Assembly: GCA_039619475.1 (NCBI GenBank)
Contig: CM077115.1
Coordinates: 487,837,352 to 487,901,351, forward strand
Length of the DNA stretch: 64,000 nucleotides
Reading direction: 5' to 3'
DNA from: Icerya purchasi
Taxonomy: Eukaryota; Arthropoda; Insecta; Hemiptera; Monophlebidae
The notes below the pieces were generated by a model. That model was not told the DNA's origin and did no database searches. It saw only the letters and a list, made by a program, of their open reading frames with translations. Both the position numbers and the translations under genes were made by a program. This document shows positions 34,622 through 45,649 of the stretch, piece after piece; the stretch's first letter is position 1, and every line of letters starts with the position of its first letter.

Positions 34622-35551
34622 AGGTAAGAAAATGCGACTGAATGATAAATCTTTTTCAGAAACAGTCAGGGAGCATGGTGATTTTTCTAAGAAACTAAAA
34701 ATTCCAATGCGAACGAGTCAGCTATTAAAAGCACCGGAATATTTCTATTTTACAACGGAATTCCTTAATTGGTTTATTTTAGCCAGCAAGTAAAACAGAA
34801 ATAATTTTCTTTCAGACTTCATTAAATAAACTAAAATCTGTGCGGTAAAAATAATATCAAAAAAGTATTAAAAAACCGTTAGTAAAAATAAAATAGTTCC
34901 TAGTTATCGGACATTTTAAAAAATTGATTGTTTAATGGTACAGTAATTAAAATATAACTTATAAATATAATTACGATGAAACGGATATTATTTATTATTT
35001 CTTGCAATTTCAGAAAATCAATTTCCTTTCAAAACAGCGATAATTCACAATTAAAAAAAAAAAAAAAAAAAAAAAAGTATTTATTATAAAGAAAGCAATT
35101 TAAGCTTTTGGTGTTTTATATTCCGACGATGGATAAACTGCAATTCGAAATCTTATTCACGAACCTTTTACCGAAAGTAAAGGAATAGCAGTAATTAGAA
35201 ACTCTCTTATTGGACACTTTTTTCGAAGTGAATCTAATATGCCTTCTTATTAATATATACGTTTTAGTCACTTTTTCTCAAAAAAAAACAAACGAATTAA
35301 CCTCTATATTCATGTACTTTTAAAAGTTGTATTAAATAAATCCGTTTCATAAAAATAACATAAATAATGCCGCAATCATTTACTGTGTACCGAGTTCTAC
35401 ACATCAGTAAATATAATAACGTTAATAAAATTTAAAAAAAAATCATATAACGGTATGTAAATGAAATTAGTTAGTAACGAAAAATTGACGCCTTTAGTTA
35501 ACCCTTTTAGACAAGGAGAACGTCCAAATTCAATTCAACACTGCCGCAAAA
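34622..35551. other. Unassigned AT-rich DNA
   Basis: No gene recognised. It holds an A(24) run near 35053-35076. Confidence 0.5.
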
Positions 35552-35562
35552 TTTAATTTCGT
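35552..35562. repeat. TSD (3' side) of the RTE-type copy
   Basis: TTTAATTTCGT, repeated exactly at 36595-36605. Confidence 0.8.
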
Positions 35563-36594
35563 CATCATCATTATTGGTGCATCTCGCATTCGGGAGGTTG
35601 CACGTCACGAACATTATAAATCCCTGCATCTGGCTAATTTTGTTAGTAGGAAGAAGTCTTTAATCCCCCCTGTGTTCGTATATTCATTAATCCCATTTTC
35701 CTTCTTGCTCTTGGTGCTTTTCCTTCAATTTTCCCCCATGTGCGACTAAATAAGCCTTCTTCTCTAATTTTGTGTGCAATGTATGCAATTTTTCTTCTTC
35801 CTATATCGTGTCATATAATAATTATTGCAACTTATCTATTTTACACCTATTCATCACCTGACGGTTTGTTATGAAATCCGTCCACGGGATTTTTAGCATT
35901 GTATGCCCACATTTCAACGGCTTCAATTCTTTTTTTACAATCTGCACTTATTGTCCCCAGGTTTCAGCAGAATATTGCATTACAGACTACGCGTAGCATC
36001 GTAATATTCGTTTTTTCATATCTATGTTAATTTTCTTATTTATTATTATCTATTTTCTAAATTCCCAAAAGCCTGTCTATTGCTATTTTGGATTTTATTT
36101 CTATATCGTCAGGTCCATCTTCAGTTATCAGTACACCTAAGTATCTATATTGTTTAACATATTCTAGTCGCTGTTCCTCTATTTGTATTTGTGTCTCTGC
36201 ACTTTTTGGGGCACTTCATTATTTTCGTTTTATTTGTATTTATTTTCATATTATACTTTTCTCCTTCTTTATTTATGATGTCTATCATTCTTTGCATTTG
36301 TTCGGCTGTTTCGGCTATTAATACTTTATCGTCCGCATATGAAATGTTATTTATTAATTGCCCATTAATTAAGAATTCCAGTGCATTTAGTTTCGGGGAT
36401 TTCATTATTTCCTCCGCATATACATTGAAAAGCCTAGCAGACAGGGGGAATGAATCCTTGTCGGATTCCTTTTTTTAAAATACAACGGATGAATTGAAAT
36501 TTTTCTGAAAATTCTATAAGTCTTTTTCCTCTATCATTTATTTTGCCTAAGCCAAATGCACCTACAGTTGTTCTATATTCATTATTTCCTACTC
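35563..36594 (-). pseudogene. RTE-type retrotransposon with endonuclease joined to RT motif B; 11-bp TSD
   Basis: On the minus strand the element opens with endonuclease residues TTVGAFGLGKINDRGKRLIE (about 36565-36506). It runs in the same frame directly into GIRQGF, RT motif B (about 36477), then after a one-base shift LFNVYAEEIM, motif C ISYADDKVLIAE (about 36340) and KYNMKINTNKTKIM. Decayed thumb follows, then the C-terminal KIREEGLFSRTWGKIEGKAP region and a GATGATG tail at 35563-35572. Perfect TSDs (TTTAATTTCGT) sit at 35552-35562 and 36595-36605. The RT N-terminus and motif A are absent: endonuclease is fused to motif B near 36485-36495. Because the TSDs enclose the joint, the deletion may predate or accompany insertion. 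Confidence 0.78.
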
Positions 36595-36605
36595 TTTAAT
36601 TTCGT
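36595..36605. repeat. TSD (5' side) of the RTE-type copy
   Basis: Exact copy of 35552-35562. Confidence 0.8.
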
Positions 36606-38134
36606 ACATTATTGAATAACATTATTATCACAATTAACTTTTCATCGTTTATTTCCCGGAAAACTGACGATAAAAAGGTACGGATAAGCAGATAAAACGT
36701 GGCCAAAATAATTTCAAAATATTATATATTTTCAAGTTATTTTCAAACAATTTTTAGAAATATAAAGATATGATCATATTAATACGAATGATTAATAGGA
36801 CTAAAAAATTTATATACGATGAATGGAGTACATGTTATCATTTGAATCTGACATGAGCGCAGTGGCGCGTGCCAACGTTTCACAACCAGGATGGCTAAGA
36901 AGATATAAATCATCCCCATACATAGAGAGAGGCCTATATAGATTAATAAAAAAAGAATGTAGTTTCGTTTGTCGCTATTGATAATATTTTATATAAATAA
37001 AAAGAGTCTTTAATTATGAAGTGCAATTAAAACGTTTTTCTTTTTTACTTTAAACGATTTCCTCTTATTGAATTTTTATTATTTCCAGCTGTCCGAAATT
37101 TTCCGTTTTCTCGGTTCGGTGGCCACTTTGTTTTATTTTTGTAACGACGATGTAATATTTAATATGGTTAAAAAAGTTGAATTTTATCAATTCAAACGAT
37201 TTCTCTTCGCATTTATTTCGTCTAATTTTCTTCGATTTTAATTAAATAACTGTTATAATATACCTACTGGTATAATATATATTTTTCTGAAGGGGCGTCG
37301 CCCCCGTAGTTTTTTCTCTGGCAGGGTGACTGCCTCTGTTACCCTTCCGTTTGGCATGCTACTGTATTAGTAGGACTATTTTTGTTTCTATTTTCAGGAA
37401 GAGTATCCAGCATTCTGTTCGAACTCTCAAATAAAAATCGAAGGTGATAAATTGATTAAATAATTTCTGGTTAATTTTTTATTATCGAGTGCCAAATATT
37501 AAATAAACAAATACGAATAAATACGAAATCAACATTTTTTTAGCTTTTAATGTGAATCGGAAAAATTCATGATAAGAAAGGACGTCAAATTCAAATCTAA
37601 GGAACATTTGATAAAATACTGCATTAATATAAATGTTTTTAGTATCATTCGGTAACGGATATTATAATAAATATTACTTTTTTATCTGACGAAATTACTG
37701 AAATTTTTCAGAGCTGATTATAATTCTTAATTATTTTTGTCGTGAAATCAATATTGCCCGATAAAAAACATTTCTCTAACATGGATCGATTTATAAAGCT
37801 TTTAAATATACAGAGCTTTGGAAATACATTTTAAATCGAGAAAAAAGATTAGCAAGTATTATTAGCACGCTTTGATTCTCATTCAAGACTAGAGATTTGA
37901 ATTCGAAAAAAGGAAATCTAACCCCAATTGCTTTAATAAAATAAAACGAATTCCCTAAAACCGGTGTGGTAGTGGAATTTTCGTAATAAGGGAAGAGAAT
38001 ATTTCTCGAAAATTAAAGATCAAGTTAGCCGGATATTAATATGTAGAGAGCACATGGATATCGAACTATGCTTCAGTTACCGCAGTATTGCAATTTAAAT
38101 ATAAAATTTTGTACATTTTGTTTGTTAAATAAAT

Positions 38135-38167
<33 letters not shown>

Positions 38168-41100
38168 TTGCCGAAATATATGTAAAATACTTGGTTCAAG
38201 AAAATTTATCAGGATTATCCTTAGCCGATGAACACGCGGACGTGATGAACGTCTAAGATTGTTTCATGCTCCCGGCACATTCACATGTCCTCTTTCGACT
38301 GATGATGTGATAATCCCAAAAACCTTTCGGAGCGAAATATTTTCTTTACATTTTAGTTGTTATTAATTAGTAATTATTAATTAATAATTTTTAATGTAAT
38401 TGAAAATTTTAAATTCAAATGATTTGGTATGATTTTTTATTTTTAAAAGTGAAATAGAAGATTACGGAAATTTAGTAATATATAATAATTTTATGGAAAA
38501 TACTTTGGTAATGAAAACAACTAAACGCATAAGTTATATCAAGATTTCAAAAGAAAATTTAAAAAAATTAATTACTCGTCAGTTCCCCGGTTTGATGTGT
38601 AGGAAAATTTGATTCGCTCAAAGCAAATTTGATAGCGGAGGACAGCGCACCTCGAAAATTATAGTTTCGATTAGGTCACAAATTGAAACTTTGTTAATAC
38701 TTAATAACCTTGGTAGCTTTTACTCGAAAAAAAGGCCGAAACATTATTAAAACAACATTTTGCAAAATTCAGTTAACGTACTTAAAATAGTTCAATAATT
38801 ATTAAACTATGCGTATCTCAGATTCCTAAATCTAGCCCATTGGAAATCCATATTTACCTTTTGTTGCTTTTTTCTAAACAAGTTATTGCAAAACAAAAAG
38901 TTATACTCACTGCGCAAAGAAGTTCTCCTTTTTCGACAGAGACTAAATTAAAAAAAAAGAAAACCCTTGTGAAAACGGGTTTAAAACAAACATGGGTTAA
39001 TAATTTGTGACCTTCCTTTTCTGTTATTTGAGATATTTTCTAGACGTCTTATTACAAGTGCAGTATCACCGTTCTGTAGCATTTACCGCTTTGAATCAGT
39101 CAGGTTGTTAACTTCTTAATAGAGCCCCGGCGAGGCTACTCATTAAGGCATATGGTAAACATACATCACGGCCGTATATACATGATAACCGAAAGTCTTT
39201 TTTTAAAGCTTACAACTATATTTAAAACTTATTTATGTGATAATTTTAAGTGTAACTCTAAAGGCAAAATATTCTTTGTTCCGAATTATTTCGAAGTCCG
39301 ATAATAATTTTTTTTTTGTTCTCCAACGACGGTGAGTCCAGTAGTTTTTGCCTGTGCCGAAAATAGACCAAAACTAAATTGCCTTCACTGTATCAAAATT
39401 GAATTCATCTTTTAATAGCCGTGCATGTTTAAAAGATTGTTTTCAAATTTATTAAGTATATATTTCGTAATTGCAATTGCTCTTGTTTCGCTTCTTTTTA
39501 TCATCTCATATTCTACTAAACACATATTCGTAAAAAAAGATACGTTACACTTTGTTCATTATGCATTTTAATTTATAAAGGAATCTTTAGGCCCCTTCGA
39601 TAATTCTAATTTGGAGGAACAACAGTAGCTTGAACTCCTTGATTGACTTTTTATGCTAATAGTACGGAAATAATACTTACCAAAGATGTCGGCGTAATTT
39701 TTAACTTTTCGGACAAAAATAAATTAATTCTTCAGAAAATTTTGAAAAGGAAAACAAAAATATTAAAAATGTTACCAATCCGTTAGAAGAGAAAAAAAAA
39801 AATTTAGACGTAAAAATATTACATTAAACCTCAAAAAACGTAACGATGATCGCAGAAAAAATATAAACGTACCATTCACGAACCGCACCAACCGATTCGC
39901 CAACTAATAGCTTCGCTTGTGGTGCTGTTGCACTTTCCGTGCGATGTTTTTGTCCAGATCACTAAGGGGACCTACTATAACGCTATCTAATGAAAACGGT
40001 ATTTTCATTTTCATCCGGAAGATAGCGCCAAAAATGGAACAGAAGTGTTTCATCGAATCAAATGAAAATCTGATCGAAGAGCAGTTTAAAACAGAATCGG
40101 CATTTAGAGTGTAAAAATACGTACATTATTTTGAAAATTGTATACTGCAAAATGGAAAAAAAGTTTTTATAAATAAATAAAGTTTACTTTTTTGCTTCAA
40201 TATATGTATCTCTCTGTAAAAATTAACAAACGTTAATATAGTATCATAAGTATTCGATCTTTTTATTAATTGTTGGAATATATTTACTAGCCTCGTTGCT
40301 TGGTTGACAGATTTTTTTTTTTTTTGCTACAGAAGGGGGAGTTTCATAAATAAACGCAATTACAGTTATTTAAAAAGTTAAAGAACAACATTCACAACTC
40401 TTAATAAAATTTCATACCGAGGACTTTTTTGTTCATGAGGAGAAATTCACTCGAAGGTAAATTTAATTCAGCAAATAGTTAAAAAGTAACTATGTATGCA
40501 AAACGACGTATTTAAAACGTTTTAACTAATCCATTTAAAATAATAAAGAAAATTTATACAATTTTTTGTACGCGAATCCAACTTTTTTTCTTTAACGAAA
40601 TTTTTAATTATTTTTTCATCAAAACCGCAAAATTTCATAATGAATTAAATTGTGATTGACCGAAATCGTTGCTTAAGTATTAAGTCTCACTTCAGTCATC
40701 ATATTTTTCAAAAATGTTTCTATTCTTTTAAAGATCGAAAAACATCGCTTAAATTCAGCAGTTACGCTAATCTGAATTAGTTTTATGATTCCCAAAAGTA
40801 TCATTTAGTAATCCATTTTCAGACAACAAAGAAAGTATATGTATATTCAAAGATTCAAGAACGCATCGAGAGAAATAAACGATTTCTAACTTTGTGTTTA
40901 ATTTAGATTAGGTAAAAAACTGAGCGACTATTCAAACATTGATTTAGGGAAATGTTTCCCATAGATAGCAAAACGTTCAGTACTTACTAAATTAACAGCC
41001 TCTAAATTCTAAATGACCATGGTGTGAAAATGTTTCCTTTATTTGAAAAATTATTACAGCACACATACTTCTTTAGTAACAGCAGAATCGATATTCCCTT

Positions 41101-42339
41101 CTGCCGTTACCCTTCTTTGTCGACTAAAGTTTAAACAGCTTTAATTTCGAACTCTTTGGATACGGTTTTTTCAAAATTTTCTGTATCGTTTCGAAGAGCT
41201 CCGTGTACTATCTTTACATTTACATTTGAACAGTATATTTACATGCCGAGAAATTTTTAATGAAAAAAAAGAAAAAGATAGGATTTTGTAAATTTCTTCG
41301 TAAACTGTAGGATCTTTTTGCATGTTTTTATCACATTTTTCATAAAGCAGTTCGAAAAATTCCAATAAAATTTTACAGTTCTAACGAACTGTATTTCTAG
41401 TCTGTATATGATATAGCTAATGTGTATTTGCGAGCCTTTTTGACAGTTTTTGTTGTACAATTTCTCTTAGTTCGTTACATATGTCAGTTGAACTTGAAAA
41501 AAATTAGGAATTGGAGGTAAGTTTGAAAAAAAAAAAAACAATTACTCGTACAGTTTTGACGACTCGCCATAGTTTTATGTAATATTAAGTTCAATAAGAA
41601 CAATGGGCAAAATGAGCGTATTTGAATTTTTGTCTAATTGTTCGCCACTCGTATTGTGTAACAATTCACTGTCACAATCAGTTCTGTTAAAAACCATCAC
41701 ATCTGACTGATTTGAAACCCTACAAAATGATTTTAAAACCTTTCATACACTCTCAGCCGTTATATAACTATTTAAGTACAGGATCCATTTGACAGTGATT
41801 CGAAATATTCGCTACTTCTTCATACTGAACTGCTAAAAATTGACTTTCTCATTAATTCGTTTTTTTCATTTGTTCTTGTCATACAGAAAATACGCTTTGT
41901 GTAAAACCTCATTTTGAATTATATGCCCCCTATGTTCGTTTAAAAACCGTCGCAGTATCTAAATGTTATTTTAAAATTATACTACCTAATTCAGACGTTT
42001 AAGTCATTCGCTGACAACATCGCGATTTTGGGAATTACCTCTTTCATTATGTTCCCGTAATATCTTTTTTTGGCTTGTTTTTTTGTAAAGTCTTTTAACC
42101 AATTTATACTATTATAAGCATATTACATAGTATTCAAATTTGAAACTTCGATATCGTATTTCTTGCGATATTAGTAATATTATCTGCATAAGGATAAATA
42201 TATTACATTTACCGGTAATGTGTAGAGTAATTCTGAGTTTATCTATAAGTTCTTCTCGTTGTTTTTGGAATCAGGTACACAGTACCGTAAGAGATGATGA
42301 TTATGTTTTTCATAGTCTTCGTTAAAGTACTGACATTTG
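36606..42339. other. Unassigned AT-rich DNA
   Basis: No gene recognised. It contains a GC-rich palindromic patch at 37291-37366, an (ATA)n microsatellite at 38134-38160 and a CTGATGATG...TTTCGGAG motif at 38298-38335 that recurs near 63093. Open frames (39917-40114, 42140-42325) are short and unsupported. Confidence 0.5.
38134..38160. repeat. (AAT)n microsatellite
   Basis: Nine tandem ATA/AAT units. Confidence 0.9.
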
Positions 42340-43181
42340 GTGATGTTCAGTTTCTTCAATTAAACCGCTGTTTTAATGTGTCCTATTCTAAGGCGTATGA
42401 TTTATTTTATGCAGTTACTAACGGAGGGGATTTTTTTGAGGTGGGTAATTTTAGTTGTGCCTTAAATATTTTAAAATTTATTCGACGTTGTCATGCGGAA
42501 ATGGAAATACCTTTTTGTTTATTACCTTGTTTAGGTTTATAAGGTTCTGCAAATAAAAATATAACGTAAGTCTGAAATTCATCATGAACAGGTAATAAAA
42601 AATGCAGCAAATGTTAGAAATTAATATTATTACGAAGTAAAGGGTCACAGTGGTAATATTATTACTTTGTGTGATCTTATTCGGTTGCATATATTGCTCT
42701 GTTAGTTTGTGGGTGGAAACCCCATTTGACTCCATTCAAAGCTCGCCGTATACTCTAAATCCATTCTTTACATTTCGTTTTTATGTTCTTTTAGCTCAAC
42801 AAGCTATCGACGGTAACACACTTAAATATTTATTATCATTGTTAACTTAATGCTTTCCCGGGGATATGGTTTCATCGAAATTGCGAAAGTTAAATTACAT
42901 GTTTTATTATTTACGGCAATTTTTCAATGAATATTACAGTTGTACAGAATATACTCCTCTTTTTATAAACCGGTACTACACTAATGGAATAATTCATTGG
43001 GGTACCGCACCGTCTTATCAAATTAAGCAGCTAGGTCAATTACAGAAATCTACTTTTAAGATTATAAAGAAGGATAAGGGGGAGTTTCATAGAAATAAGC
43101 TAATAGGCATTAAAAACCTTTATGAAGTTCAGTTGTTACAATACGTTCTGAAAAATTATAATTATTTTCAAATTTCGAAAG

Positions 43182-43189
43182 TGGAAGGG
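43182..43189 (+). repeat. Left 8-bp TSD of the MITE
   Basis: TGGAAGGG, identical to 43491-43498. Confidence 0.82.
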
Positions 43190-43490
43190 CAGGTCCGTGC
43201 CCAGAATTATTTATTTGGGGGGGGGGGGGGAGTTTCTTCGCATATTTATTTTATAAATAAAAATACATTTTTCACTAATATTCATGCTATTAATAATTTC
43301 CATCATTTTGATTTATATATTAATAATTTAAATAAATGAATTACTGTATAAACATTAATAAAAATTACATATGTTATTGATTATACTCGTAACAAAAAAT
43401 TTTGCATAAAATATTAATGAAGTACCTAAGCTATTTCAGTTCTCATGGGGGGGTTTAACCCCCAAAATCCACCCCATGGACACGGCCTTG
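43190..43490. mobile_element. 301-bp hAT-type MITE inserted in a LINE fragment
   Basis: The left end is CAGGTCCGTGCCCAGAATTA, leading to a G(13) run. The right end, reverse-complemented, is CAAGGCCGTGTCCATGGGGT, leading to TTTTGGGGG. The two ends are imperfect terminal inverted repeats sharing AGG(T)CCGTGYCCA and the G-run. An exact 8-bp direct repeat TGGAAGGG flanks it, the TSD length of the hAT superfamily, whose ends typically are CAR...YTG. The interior is AT-rich and non-coding. Removing it restores a continuous frame in the host LINE fragment, confirming the borders. Confidence 0.82.
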
Positions 43491-43498
43491 TGGAAGGG
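43491..43498 (+). repeat. Right 8-bp TSD of the MITE
   Basis: Exact copy of 43182-43189. Confidence 0.82.
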
Positions 43499-43689
43499 TT
43501 AATAAGAAGTGCAAATAACACGAATGCTAAAGAGTGCCGCGTGTAAATAAACATCACATTAGAATTCAAGCCAGTTATATGGGTCCAAAATTGTATAACC
43601 AACTGCCTGAACAGCACATAAAAGTTCACCGAACAAACTAAAAGAAAAGTTGTAAAATTTTAACTGATTATATTAACAATGTTATTTAA

Positions 43690-44081
43690 TTTTAATGTTT
43701 ATTTTGAATTTATTTTATTTTGTTTAGTAACTAGGATATATATAGTTATATTTTCTATGCATATTTTATAGGTTCATTTTTATTGTTTAACCACCGATGA
43801 AACATTACTGTGAAGTGATTTTTGTATTGTATATTTGTTTGATCTGTTGATCATGTATGTGTGTGGATGTGTGTGTCTTGCAGTCTAGGTATATGTATAT
43901 ATAGAGAACCGGCTATAGGGTAGGGCGACCCGTGTGGTCTCCCGGGACGACAGTATTTAGGGGGCGCCGCGCGCATGGTGCTTGCTTAACTACTTAATTT
44001 GAACACGCATCTACACGAGTTTTAAAAAAATTTAAATTTAGTGCATTAACTTTTATGAACTTATCTTGTAAGAGTGAGTTC
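43690..44081. other. Unassigned; possible 3' region of the preceding LINE fragment
   Basis: It contains TG-rich repeats at 43854-43880 and a GC-rich patch at 43909-43978 (GGGCGACCCG ... GGGGGCGCCGCGCGC) that stands out from the AT-rich flanks. No gene recognised. Confidence 0.45.
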
Positions 44082-45297
44082 CAAGGGCGTCGCCAGCCGA
44101 TGAGCCAGGGGGGGGGCAAAATGATAAAAAGAGAATACGAGTTTTAGGCAAAACAAAATTTATAATTTGTAACGGCTTAATATTTTATTAAACAAGAATA
44201 AAATCTTAATTAAAACATAATTTTCGTATGGACATAAAAACGGCAAATTCGGAAATTAATTCTAATGAATCGAAGTAATTCCCATTATGTGTTGAATCAA
44301 TAATTTCATCACTACCCCGAAACGTAAAACCTCGTTCTGCTAAAAACTTTATTACTGCAATAATTCATTTAAAAAGCATTTGCCAATAATTTTTCTCAGT
44401 CTAAATTTGGCTCACAAGTTGAGAAACGACACACGCATTCTTGTTTTTGCGATTTAACAGCGAAGTTATAGCTTTTCTATGCGGAATGCTTTCTTCATGC
44501 CTTTTCAACAAATTGTTCGCATTCTTCCTGTCATCGAACTAATCTTTCGTAAACCGTGATGACTGATTAATATTTGAATCTATAACTTTGCAAACAAAAC
44601 AGAAAAATCGCCCTTTAGTTTCTGAATAGCACAACCAATTTCCGACGTGAGTTTTATTAGTAGGATTATGTTTATAAGTGAAAAATTACTTTTGACAGAA
44701 TCGTAGACTAATTTTTTTTTTTTCTACATTTTCTTTGAACTTAAAAAGTCACTGTTCATATTTTGCAGTTCGCTGCTTCCTTTCGCAATCTAATAATCTC
44801 TGTCAAAGTTTGCCGATTTAGCGTCCTTGCCGGAGAATGTGACGTTTGAACGCTGCCCGAGGAAGCCCGAGAAATTGAAATTATTTTCCTGGGAAATTGT
44901 CAAAAAACGTAGTCTGGAATTTATCATAATTATTATCATTATTTTCTAACTCAGACAGCGTGATCAAATATCGTCATGGTGACCGAATCTGTCTTAATAT
45001 GCAGCTTATTTTAATACCAAAATAGAACGTGTCCTTTGAGAGCTCTTTTCGAAAAAAAAAAAAAAAAACATTTATCCCAGTTAAAAACATATTTAGCTTA
45101 TTTTAATACCATGATGGAACATGTCACAATCCTTTCTAAAAGGTGTGTAACATTTCACGTTTTAGTGACATCAAGTAAATTCAATATACCACGACTTAAT
45201 AAGTTTCACTCAAAAAATTACACTCAGGCGGAGGCGGGTTTGGATACGCGGGGCCCGTAGCAATTGCTACTCTTGCTACGTGGTTAATCCAGCACTG
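44082..45297 (-). pseudogene. hAT (ZMYM1/TTF-finger type) transposase relic, internally deleted
   Basis: On the minus strand, 44643-44588 reads NWLCYSETKGRFFCFVCK, the TTF-type finger that opens ZMYM1-like hAT transposases. It is followed by FTKD-FDDRKNANNLLKRHEE and SIPHRKAI (about 44560-44470). Then comes NYWQMLFK-IIAVIKFLAERG and FTFRGSDEIIDSTHNGNYFD (about 44380-44265), the conserved block before the catalytic RNase H-like fold. The sequence then ends, without the DDE core or C-terminal dimerisation domain. Possible ends: GGGCGTCGCCAGCC...G(9) at 44085-44112, and, read on the minus strand from 45297, CAGTGCTGGATTAACCACGT, both of kinds seen on hAT elements. They do not obviously pair and no matching 8-bp TSD is visible, so exact limits are uncertain. 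Confidence 0.72.
45003..45133. repeat. Partial tandem duplication inside the hAT relic
   Basis: GCTTATTTTAATACCA followed by a diverged AAATAGAACGTGTC appears at 45003-45032 and again at 45097-45126, about 94 bp apart. An A(17) run lies between them. Confidence 0.6.
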
Positions 45298-45340
45298 TTT
45301 ACATGTATATATAAATCTGTTTCGTTTTATATTTTGTATT

Positions 45341-45390
45341 TATTGATTTAGTTTTAATTTTAATTTATTGATTTAGTTTTAATTTTAATT
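45341..45390. repeat. Perfect 25-bp tandem duplication
   Basis: A 25-bp unit beginning TATTGATTTAGTTTTAATTT is present twice without mismatch (45341-45365, 45366-45390). This suggests a recent duplication. Confidence 0.9.
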
Positions 45391-45606
45391 TATTTGAATG
45401 AATGATTCGTTTTATTTCGGCTCTGAGCACGTTGTGTTATTTCAACTTTTGTTTATTTTATAGTATAGTAGTTAAATTTTAATTTATAGTCTTATGATAC
45501 ATATTTTGTTATAATATGAATATTACGCTACACCATTTTTTGTACACTTATCCGTTATAGCCACAGTAGTTTACGCATGATTGCGCATTTGTGGGTCATT
45601 CTTTTG

Positions 45607-45609
<3 letters not shown>

Positions 45610-45639
<30 letters not shown>
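45610..45639. repeat. (TA)n microsatellite
   Basis: About 15 TA units. Confidence 0.9.
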
Positions 45640-45642
<3 letters not shown>

Positions 45643-45649
45643 ATTTAAT

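Larger units (their letters stand above)
42340..43689 (+). pseudogene. CR1/Jockey-like retrotransposon, C-terminal RT half, split by a MITE
   Basis: The plus strand reads, with indels, SYSKAYDLFYAVTNGGDFFE (about 42380-42440, the segment after motif C), TLKYLLSLLT (42820-42849, equivalent to KYLGI) and VSSKLRKLNYMFYYLRQFF (42869-42925). It continues NGIIHWGTAPSYQIKQLGQL and QKSTFKIIKK (42984-43070), then IKNLYEVQLLQYVLKNY. The 301-bp insertion at 43190-43490 follows; past it come SANNTNAKECRV and ASYMGPKLYNQLPE (43568-43609), the characteristic end of CR1/Jockey ORF2. Joining across the insertion keeps the frame from KVEG into LIRS. Motifs A to C are not recognisable. Clade assignment between CR1 and Jockey is uncertain. 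Confidence 0.68.
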
